From NCBI GenBank assembly GCA_031275515.1, contig JAISOQ010000257.1:1-16656 (forward strand): DNA of 16,656 nt, read 5' to 3'. Below are positions 7,563 to 14,343 of this stretch, piece by piece. The notes beneath the pieces were generated by a model that saw nothing but the letters and a program-made list of their open reading frames with translations, was not told where the DNA came from and searched no databases. This DNA is from Treponema sp. (lineage in GTDB: Bacteria; Spirochaetota; Spirochaetia; Treponematales; Breznakiellaceae). The position numbers and the translations under genes are program-made. How positions within the stretch are numbered: position 1 is the stretch's first letter; each line of letters starts with the position of its first letter.

Positions 7563-9073
7563 TGCGGAAGACTTTGACCGTCCGGGGCCGGTGTCCCGGC
7601 AGGACAGCCCATACAAACCCCCTCCTTGCCGGGGCCGCGGGTTTACTGCGTTTCGCGGGTATTGCATTGCTGCTTTGCGGCCCTGTGTTTGCGGAACCGT
7701 CGAACTACACGTACAACTACGATTTCTGGAACGAGCCTGCCGCCTCTCCTGACGCATACCGGGTGGGCGCGTATCTCCTCGGTTCGTCTCTGGGTACGGA
7801 CAATTTTCGTGATCCCCAGGGGCTTTTTATCAGGGACGACCGGATATATGTCTGCGATTCGGGCAACAACCGGATAGTCCTGATCGGCGTAAATGCCGGC
7901 GGGGAATATGAGATCCGGGCGGTGATTTCCTCCGTGCTGATAGACGGAGAGGAAAGCCCGCTTGATTATCCTATGGATCTCTTTGAAACACGGGACGGCG
8001 AGATTTATATAACCGATACGAACAACCAGAGGATTCTCAGGCTTGACCGGGATTGGAACTACCTTTCTTCAATAGTAAAGCCTGATGATCAGAGCATAGA
8101 CGCGGCTTCGGAATTCCTGCCTACCAAGATAATCGTTGACTTCGCCGGGCGGATCTTCCTCCAGGCCCGGAATGTCAACAAAGGGCTTATGGAATTTGAC
8201 AGCCAGGGGGCTTTTACGGGGTATATGGGCGCTAACCGGGTGCAGGTCAACATCGTCGATTACGCATGGAAGTTCGTTTCCACCCAGGCCCAGCGGGCGC
8301 GGATGGACCTGTTTATTCCCACGGAGTACAACAACCTCTGCCTTGACCGGGACGGCTTCATTTATGTTACCAACAGCAGCGGCCAGGCCGACCCTGTCCG
8401 GCGGCTCAACGCTATGGGGCAGGACATCCTGATACGGAACGGCTACGAGGACCCCGAGGGCGATCTTGCCTACGGCAATGCCGGCGGTATAGCTGGGCGT
8501 TCCAAGTTCATAGATGCGGCGGCCCTGGAAAATGACTCCTACGCCTGTTTTGACCGGGTGAGGGGGCGGATATTCATGTATGACTTTCAGGGCAACCTTC
8601 TCTACGCCTTCGGCGGGATAGGCAACCGGCAGGGTTACTTCTTGCAGCCCGCTGCCCTCGAAAAGATGGGCTATTCCCTGTTCGCCCTTGATTCGAGGAC
8701 CTGCGCCCTTACCCGCTTCGATTTGACAGGCTATGGGGCGGCAATAAACGCCGCCCTTGACGAATACCAGGCGGGGCGTTACGAGTCTTCCGCGGAAAAA
8801 TGGGAACAGGTGCTGAAAATGAACGGCAACTACGATCTGGCCTACATCGGCATTGGCCGGGCGGCGCTCCGGCAGGGGGACTACCGGAAAGCGATGAAGT
8901 ATTACCGGCTCAAGCGTTACCGCGAAGGTTACGGCAAGGCTTTCCAGTTATACCGCAAGCAGTGGATGGAGGAAAACCTTTGGAAAATACTCCTCATCCT
9001 GGGGGTCTTGATTATCGGGCCGCCTCTGGTTAAAGGCGTTTTAAAGATCAGGAAGGAGGTCATGGAAGCATGA
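7559..9073 (+). CDS. Secreted NHL-type beta-propeller protein with TPR-like helices and C-terminal membrane anchor
   Basis: A 504-residue protein of no established function. A long signal peptide (hydrophobic 21-41) ends at VFA, with likely cleavage near Ala45. Residues 75-390 contain NHL-like strands: DPQGLFIRDDRIYVCDSGNNRI (85-106 region), DGEIYITDTNNQRILRLD (146-163), and later DRDGFIYVTNSSG and IFMYDFQGNLLYAFGG. This suggests a six-bladed propeller facing the periplasm. Residues 395-460 resemble a TPR pair (EYQAGRYESSAEKWEQVL, then GRAALRQGDYRKAMKYY). A hydrophobic helix at about 474-493 followed by basic residues would anchor it with a short cytoplasmic tail. It overlaps the permease gene before it and the Yip1-like gene after it by ATGA. 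A scaffold or binding role at the membrane is inferred. ATG 7562 is an equally possible start, one residue shorter. Confidence 0.8.
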   Translation: MMRKTLTVRGRCPGRTAHTNPLLAGAAGLLRFAGIALLLCGPVFAEPSNYTYNYDFWNEPAASPDAYRVGAYLLGSSLGTDNFRDPQGLFIRDDRIYVCDSGNNRIVLIGVNAGGEYEIRAVISSVLIDGEESPLDYPMDLFETRDGEIYITDTNNQRILRLDRDWNYLSSIVKPDDQSIDAASEFLPTKIIVDFAGRIFLQARNVNKGLMEFDSQGAFTGYMGANRVQVNIVDYAWKFVSTQAQRARMDLFIPTEYNNLCLDRDGFIYVTNSSGQADPVRRLNAMGQDILIRNGYEDPEGDLAYGNAGGIAGRSKFIDAAALENDSYACFDRVRGRIFMYDFQGNLLYAFGGIGNRQGYFLQPAALEKMGYSLFALDSRTCALTRFDLTGYGAAINAALDEYQAGRYESSAEKWEQVLKMNGNYDLAYIGIGRAALRQGDYRKAMKYYRLKRYREGYGKAFQLYRKQWMEENLWKILLILGVLIIGPPLVKGVLKIRKEVMEA

Positions 9074-9804
9074 AAAGCCCCTGCCGGAACCTGCGTTCTG
9101 AATCCGACGGAAGGGCTGTTCCCGTTTCTTTGGGGACAGGCGGACTCCTCAGGGTTATTGCGGATAAACCCAGGTGGGTTCATTTGGGAAAAACCCTTAA
9201 ATACGCCCTGTACGTGTGCACTCATCCCTTTGACGGCTTTTGGGATTTGACCCACGAAAAGCGCGGGTCCCTGGCGGCGGCCAATATTATTGCCGCGGCA
9301 ACGGTGCTGGTAGAGATACTGCGCCTTACCCTGACCAATTTTCAGTTTATCACCGTCAATATGGAATACTTCAACGCCCTGACCGTAGCCCTCCGGGTTA
9401 TCCTGCCCCTCCTGCTCTGGACCGTCTCGAACTGGAGCCTTACGACCCTTATGGACGGCAAGGGACGGCTGGGGGATATTTATATGGCGACTTCTTACGC
9501 CCTTACCCCCTATGTGATCATCAACGGGGCGATGATAGTGGCGAGCTGGCTTATTACCTATGAAGAAGGGGCGGTTTACTACGTCATGGTGAGTTTTTCC
9601 GCCCTCTGGTCAGGGCTGCTTGTCCTTGCGGGTATGATGATGATCCACGATTACAGCGCGTCAAAGACCATTCTTTCAAGCCTCCTTGCCATAGCCGGCG
9701 TGGGCGTAATGGTGTTTATCTTTGTGGTTTTTTTCAGCCTTATCAGCGATGCTGTCGCGTATTTTGTGTCTCTGTACAAAGAGATACTTTTCCGGCTGAT
9801 CTAG
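9070..9804 (+). CDS. Yip1-family integral membrane protein
   Basis: A 244-residue membrane protein. A soluble N-terminus of about 60 residues carries HPFDGFWDLTHEKRGS (52-67), which matches the hallmark segment before helix 1 in bacterial Yip1-domain proteins. Five hydrophobic helices follow at about 69-88, 103-122, 137-163, 168-192 and 201-226. GDIYMATSYALTPYV (135-149) is another family-like segment. Yip1 proteins in eukaryotes act in membrane traffic; bacterial members have no agreed function. The start codon overlaps the propeller gene stop as ATGA (9070-9073) and the next gene begins 8 bases after its stop, so the three are clearly co-expressed. A structural or assembly partner for the propeller protein or the transporters is inferred from context only. 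Confidence 0.78.
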   Translation: MKSPCRNLRSESDGRAVPVSLGTGGLLRVIADKPRWVHLGKTLKYALYVCTHPFDGFWDLTHEKRGSLAAANIIAAATVLVEILRLTLTNFQFITVNMEYFNALTVALRVILPLLLWTVSNWSLTTLMDGKGRLGDIYMATSYALTPYVIINGAMIVASWLITYEEGAVYYVMVSFSALWSGLLVLAGMMMIHDYSASKTILSSLLAIAGVGVMVFIFVVFFSLISDAVAYFVSLYKEILFRLI

Positions 9805-9811
9805 GAGGAGG
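9803..9811 (+). promoter_or_regulatory. Strong Shine-Dalgarno before a GTG start
   Basis: AGGAGGAGG at 9803-9811, beginning at the Yip1-like gene's stop codon, is an almost perfect anti-16S match. It supports the GTG at 9813 as the start of the DUF5696-like gene, whose signal peptide begins exactly there. Spacing is short (about 4 bases from the first AGGAGG). Confidence 0.7.
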
Positions 9812-9812
9812 G

Positions 9813-12341
9813 GTGAAAAAAACATTTTTGCTTTTGCCGGTTTTGTTTGTGTTTTTCGCCCCGGTTTCCTGCGTTAAGCAGGACCGGAAAATCCGGGACA
9901 TTGTTATATATGAAAACGACGGACAGGGAAAAGACGCGGTTCTCGAAAATGAATTGCTGGAATTCCGTTTTCTGCCCGAAACGGCGGAGATTATTCTCAC
10001 CGAAAAAGCCTCGGGCCGGGTTTGGCGTTCTACCCCCCAGGGGGGCGCGGATGATCCCGGCGCGGACGCCATAACCAAACAGCTCATGCAGTCCCAGTTC
10101 TCCCTTCAATATGCCGATGAAGCGGGAGTGGAGATGACCCTTTACAGCGGCAGGCACAGCGTTGAACGGGGGGCTTACAACTATGCCGCCGTTGACGGCG
10201 GGCTGGAGGTAAATTACGCCGTGGGCAACATCGCCAGGGACTACCGGTTCCCCGCCGCCGTGCCGGAAGAACGGATGCTGGTTTTCCTGGAAAAGATGGA
10301 GCGGAGCGACCGGCGGAAAGTCGAGGCAAGTTACCGCCTCTACGACATCAATAACCTGCGCTCCGGGGACGATAAAAACGCCCTTCTTGCCCTCTACCCG
10401 GATCTTGCCGGAGAGAAGGTTTATGTTCTCCGGGACAATACCCAGGAATACATGAAGGCCCAGATAGAAGAATTTTTCGCCGCCGCAGGGTATACCTATG
10501 AGGATTACCTCGCGGATGCGGCGCGTTACAATCCTTCAGGCGCGGCGGAAAAACCGGTGTTTAACATCACCCTCCGCTATGAGCTTGACGGCAATTCCCT
10601 TGTGGTCAGCGTACCCTTCGACAAAGCGGCGTACCGGGCCAGTTATCCCATGACGCATCTGACGCTTCTGCCTTTTTTGGGCGCCGGCGGCCTTGAGGAT
10701 TCAGGGTACCTCTTTGTCCCTGACGGCAGCGGGGCGCTCCTGTACTTTAACAACGGCAGGCAGAATCAAACTCCCTACAGCAGCAATGTGTACGGCTGGG
10801 ACGAGGGGATGCCCCGGGACGCGGTGATCAATGACAACAAAGCGCCCTATCCCGTATTCGGCGTGCAGAAAAACGGCGCGGCCCTTCTGTGCGTCATTGA
10901 GGAAGGCGCGCCGTATGCTATGGTACGGGCGGACGTTTCCGGCAGGAACTGTTCCTATAACCGGGTATACGCCCAGTTCGCCATGATTCACGGCGCGAAG
11001 ATGGACATTTCAGGACGATCCGACCGGGAAGTGTATCTCTACGAAACCCGGCTCCCCCCGGGGGAGCGTATTGTGGAACGCTTCATTTTCTGCGCAGAGG
11101 ACGGTTATACCGGAATGGCCAAAGAATACCGCGGGTATCTGCAGAAAAAGTACCCCGGCCTTCAAAAGCGGGCGGACGGGGGCGTACCGGCTGCCGTAGA
11201 GATAACCGGCGCGGTGAACAAGACCCAGCACAGGGCCGGCCTGCCCCTTGATCTGCCCCTCAAACTTACGTCTTACCGGGAAGCGGAAGACATGATCCGC
11301 GGCTTTGCGTCCTTTGGATGGAAAAATCTCCGGGTAAAGCTGATCGGCTGGTTCAACGGCAGCGTCGATCATTCTGTGCCTTCGGGAATTAAATTGATTG
11401 GGAAACTTGGCGGCAGGGGGGATTTCAGGGAGCTTGGGGAAACCGCGGCGCGGAGCGGCTATGATTTTTACGCCGAAGCGGATTTTCTCTACATGAGGGA
11501 CAACAGTCTTTTTGACGGTTTCGGGCTTTACCACGACGCGGCCCGTTATGTGAGCCGTGAACGGATAGAGTTATACCCCTATAGTTTCGTCTGGTTCGGT
11601 GAACGGGATCAGTGGGGTAAACTCAGCTATCTGGCCCGGCCCGCCTACATGATGGAACTTATCGGCGGCTTTACCGCCCGGGCCGGCAGACTGGGCGTAA
11701 AGAACATCGCCTTTAGGACCATAGGCGCGAAACTTGCCGGGGATTACAACGAAAAGCGGCCTGTAAGCCGCGAAGCGTCAATGAACATGCAGGGGGAAAA
11801 ACTCGCGGAATTGAAGAGCTCCGGCACAGGACTTCTGGTGAATACCGGGTATGCCTACGCCGCGCCCTACGCCGATTTCATTACCGATATGGCCCTGGAC
11901 AGCCAGGGTTTCGGCATCACGGATGTTTCCGTACCTTTTTACCAGATCGCTCTTCACGGCCTTGTACCCTATGCGGGGCGGGCCATTAACCTTGCCGAAG
12001 ATTACACCAGGAACCTCCTCAAAACCATTGAAGGCGGGGCGGGACTGTATTTCAGTTTTATGACCGGGGAAACCGCCATACTTCAGGAGACCAAGTTCCG
12101 GCAGTTTTACGCCAACGAGTATGGCAAATGGGCGAATGACGCGGATACTTTGTACCAAAAATTCACCAGGGATTTTGGCGGCTTGTTCAGCCAATATATT
12201 GAAAACCACGAAATACTTGCGCCGAATGTAACGGTAACCGAATACGAGGACGGCACCAAAGTCGTCGTGAATGCCGGCGATACTTTTTGGGACTACCAGG
12301 GCCTCCGTATCGGGGCGGATGATTACGCGGTGATCCGGTGA
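9813..12341 (+). CDS. DUF5696-like lipoprotein, probable uncharacterised glycoside hydrolase-like protein
   Basis: An 842-residue protein starting at GTG, with lipobox PVSC (Cys20). Family assignment is from recall of this kind of cluster and from motifs, not from a search. The N-terminal half (about 30-450) is beta-rich, starting ENELLEFRFLPETAEI, and reads like the sandwich domain found before the barrel in several sugar-hydrolase families. From about 460 to 800 the alternation of strands and helices suggests a TIM barrel. Acidic residues sit at predicted strand ends: Asp519 in WFNGSVDH, Glu555 and Asp557 in YAEADF, Asp692 and Asp704 near ITDVSVPFYQIALHG, and Glu753 in TGETAIL. A small beta domain (805-842) closes it. 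It may trim oligosaccharides before import. It could also be an inactive binding version. The stop is 16 bases before the second permease pair. Confidence 0.72.
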   Translation: MKKTFLLLPVLFVFFAPVSCVKQDRKIRDIVIYENDGQGKDAVLENELLEFRFLPETAEIILTEKASGRVWRSTPQGGADDPGADAITKQLMQSQFSLQYADEAGVEMTLYSGRHSVERGAYNYAAVDGGLEVNYAVGNIARDYRFPAAVPEERMLVFLEKMERSDRRKVEASYRLYDINNLRSGDDKNALLALYPDLAGEKVYVLRDNTQEYMKAQIEEFFAAAGYTYEDYLADAARYNPSGAAEKPVFNITLRYELDGNSLVVSVPFDKAAYRASYPMTHLTLLPFLGAGGLEDSGYLFVPDGSGALLYFNNGRQNQTPYSSNVYGWDEGMPRDAVINDNKAPYPVFGVQKNGAALLCVIEEGAPYAMVRADVSGRNCSYNRVYAQFAMIHGAKMDISGRSDREVYLYETRLPPGERIVERFIFCAEDGYTGMAKEYRGYLQKKYPGLQKRADGGVPAAVEITGAVNKTQHRAGLPLDLPLKLTSYREAEDMIRGFASFGWKNLRVKLIGWFNGSVDHSVPSGIKLIGKLGGRGDFRELGETAARSGYDFYAEADFLYMRDNSLFDGFGLYHDAARYVSRERIELYPYSFVWFGERDQWGKLSYLARPAYMMELIGGFTARAGRLGVKNIAFRTIGAKLAGDYNEKRPVSREASMNMQGEKLAELKSSGTGLLVNTGYAYAAPYADFITDMALDSQGFGITDVSVPFYQIALHGLVPYAGRAINLAEDYTRNLLKTIEGGAGLYFSFMTGETAILQETKFRQFYANEYGKWANDADTLYQKFTRDFGGLFSQYIENHEILAPNVTVTEYEDGTKVVVNAGDTFWDYQGLRIGADDYAVIR

Positions 12342-12357
12342 AGGGGAGGGGTAGAGA

Positions 12358-13284
12358 ATGTACATAACGAAGAAAAAGGGAAAGCTTGCCCTGACGCTGG
12401 AAGGTAAAAACGCCGCCGCCGGATACTTTTTCATACTTCCTTTTATGATAGGTTTTCTGGCGTTCATGTTTTTTCCAATTCTGGAATCCCTGCGCATGGT
12501 ATTCAGCGAAGTAACGATAGACACGGTGAAGCACGGATTTTCAATGAAATTTACCGGTTTTGCCAACCTGAACCGGGTATTTTTTGTTGATCCTGAATTT
12601 AACCGCCTTCTTACGGAAGAAGTGGGGCGTATGCTGCTGATCGTACCGGCGATCATCATTTTCAGCCTCTTTATAGCCCTGATCCTCAATCAGGAGTTTA
12701 TGGCCAGGGGCCTCATGCGGGCCGTCTTTTTTCTGCCCGTAATTCTTTCTTCCGGCGTGATGATAGGGCTTGAGACAAACAATTCGCTTTTGAGCAGCAT
12801 GGCGGAGATCATACAGCGGGGCAATTCGATGAAATCGTCGATTACCGGCGTGCTGGAAGACATACTCGTTACCGAAGGCGCGGGGAGCGACTTTATGGGG
12901 TACATTTTCGATATAGTGAACCAGGTTTATGACATCGCTATGGCTTCGGGCATACAAATCATTATCTTCCTGTCCGCCCTGCAGACAATTCCGCCCAGCA
13001 TGTTCGAGGCCGCTAAAATGGAGGGCGCCACCGGGTGGGAATGTTTCTGGAAGATCACCTTTCCCATGGTCAGCTCGCTTATCCTCGTCAACGTAGTTTA
13101 CAGCGTGGTGGATTATTTTATCAGAACGGATAACAGGGTCATGGAGAAGATAAACAGAATCTTCATGCAGCGCATGGAATATGGTTTTTCGACGGCTATG
13201 GCCTGGATATATTTTCTGGCGGTCATTGTGATAATCGGCCTCGCGGGGACGCTTATTTCAAGGAAGGTGTACTACTATGAATAA
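12358..13284 (+). CDS. Sugar ABC transporter permease, MalF/UgpA-type (second pair)
   Basis: A 308-residue permease with hydrophobic helices beginning at about 21-42 (YFFILPFMIGFLAFMFFP). The EAA loop lies at 217-236: EAAKMEGATGWECFWKITFP. Unlike the first-pair permease it has a longer extracytoplasmic insertion at about 140-195, with polar residues and no membrane helix. Another polar segment follows the EAA helix at about 252-277 (RTDNRVMEKINRI). These differences argue that the second pair is a separate importer and not a recent copy of the first. GGAGGGG (12345-12351) precedes ATG 12358. Its end overlaps the next permease start by eight bases (13277-13284). Confidence 0.88.
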   Translation: MYITKKKGKLALTLEGKNAAAGYFFILPFMIGFLAFMFFPILESLRMVFSEVTIDTVKHGFSMKFTGFANLNRVFFVDPEFNRLLTEEVGRMLLIVPAIIIFSLFIALILNQEFMARGLMRAVFFLPVILSSGVMIGLETNNSLLSSMAEIIQRGNSMKSSITGVLEDILVTEGAGSDFMGYIFDIVNQVYDIAMASGIQIIIFLSALQTIPPSMFEAAKMEGATGWECFWKITFPMVSSLILVNVVYSVVDYFIRTDNRVMEKINRIFMQRMEYGFSTAMAWIYFLAVIVIIGLAGTLISRKVYYYE

Positions 13285-14290
13285 AAAAAAGACGGCGGAT
13301 TTAGGCGGATTTCTGGAACGTAACCGCCTGTCCAACGGGTACCTTCTTAAAAAAACCGCCGGTTCTCTGGTCTATAAGGCCTGCCGTACAATTCTCCTCT
13401 TTGGGCTTTGCTTCCTTATAGTACAGCCGCTTCTGGACAAACTAAGCGTCAGTTTTATGGAACAGCGGGATTTGTACGATGCCACGGTGATAAGCATACC
13501 CCGTCATTTTACCCTGAAAAATTACCTGCTCGTTAATCAGCTGCTCGAATTTTTACCTTCCCTCTTTCAGACCCTGGCCATTGTGGTCATCAGTTCCGCC
13601 CTGCAAATCGCCTCGTGTACCCTGGCCGGTTATGGTTTTGCCCGGTACAAGTTTCCGTTAAAAAACTTCTGGTTTATGTGCGTAATGCTGATTATCGTTG
13701 TCCCGCCCCAGACCATTATGGCCTCCCTCTACCTGAATTTCCGTTTCTTTGACGTTTTTGGAATAATCCGCCTTATCGCCGGGACGCCGTTAAACCTGCT
13801 CAACAGCGCGGCGGGTTACTGGATGCTTTCCGCGGCGGGAATGGGATTGAAAAGCGGACTGTACATCTTTATGCTCAGGCAGTATTTCCGCGGCGTACCG
13901 AAAGAACTTGAGGAAGCGGCGTATGTGGACGGCTGCGGCAGGTTTGCTACCTTTATCCGCATCATGCTTCCCGACGCGGCGCCTATGCTTACTTCGTGCT
14001 TTTTGTTCTCCTTTGTATGGCAGTGGACGGATTCCTTTTACTCGACCTTGTTTCTGACAAATTACAAGATGCTTGCCAGCGGTCTCGGCGGCCTTGCCGA
14101 CCGCCTTGCGGAGTGGTGGGCTGTGGTAAACGGCAGTAATAGCATTGCAAGCACCGTAGCGCCTGTCGGTTATACCCAGGCCGTTATTGCTACGGGAATG
14201 TTGATGTGCCTTGCGCCCCTTATTTTGCTTTATATCCTTGCGCAGAAGGCTTTTGTAGAGAGCCTGAGCCAGACAGGGATCAAAATGTAG
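13277..14290 (+). CDS. Sugar ABC transporter permease, MalG/UgpE-type (second pair)
   Basis: A 337-residue permease with a long polar N-terminus before helix 1 (about 36-52). The EAA loop is at 213-232: EAAYVDGCGRFATFIRIMLP. Compared with the first-pair MalG-type protein it is 43 residues longer. The extra length includes a loop at about 160-190 (IAGTPLNLLNSAAGYW) and one at about 270-296 (RLAEWWAVVNGSNSIAST), both probably extracytoplasmic. The tail SQTGIKM is typical of this subunit. AGGAAGG (13261-13267) lies inside the upstream gene and the ATG is at 13277. It is followed by 53 non-coding bases and then the second binding protein. Confidence 0.88.
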   Translation: MNKKKTADLGGFLERNRLSNGYLLKKTAGSLVYKACRTILLFGLCFLIVQPLLDKLSVSFMEQRDLYDATVISIPRHFTLKNYLLVNQLLEFLPSLFQTLAIVVISSALQIASCTLAGYGFARYKFPLKNFWFMCVMLIIVVPPQTIMASLYLNFRFFDVFGIIRLIAGTPLNLLNSAAGYWMLSAAGMGLKSGLYIFMLRQYFRGVPKELEEAAYVDGCGRFATFIRIMLPDAAPMLTSCFLFSFVWQWTDSFYSTLFLTNYKMLASGLGGLADRLAEWWAVVNGSNSIASTVAPVGYTQAVIATGMLMCLAPLILLYILAQKAFVESLSQTGIKM

Positions 14291-14294
14291 GTTT

Positions 14295-14314
14295 CAATGC
14301 GGAAAAGCCGCTTG
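14295..14314 (+). other. Intercistronic hairpin followed by a T-run before the binding-protein gene
   Basis: GCGG and CCGC (14299-14302 and 14308-14311) pair around AAAAG. The flanking CAA and TTG extend the stem with one bulged T. A run of six T follows at 14323-14328, eight bases after the stem, so this is not a classical terminator. It may trim or stabilise mRNA so that the binding protein is made in excess over the permeases. That role is inferred. Confidence 0.35.
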
Positions 14315-14331
14315 AGATAAAATTTTTTATT

Positions 14332-14336
14332 GGAGG
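14332..14336 (+). promoter_or_regulatory. Ribosome binding site deciding the second binding-protein start
   Basis: GGAGG lies seven bases before ATG 14344. The frame is open further upstream to 14206, inside the permease gene, but no signal peptide would fit there; the signal peptide begins at 14344. Confidence 0.85.
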
Positions 14337-14343
14337 CAAAAAA

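Noticed and set aside
11778..12689. A 303-codon minus-strand open frame spanning two genes
   Set aside because: It crosses the DUF5696-like/permease junction, both of which are clearly coding on the plus strand.
14206..14343. Upstream extension of the second binding-protein gene
   Set aside because: It lies mostly inside the permease gene in another frame; a strong ribosome site and signal peptide define ATG 14344.
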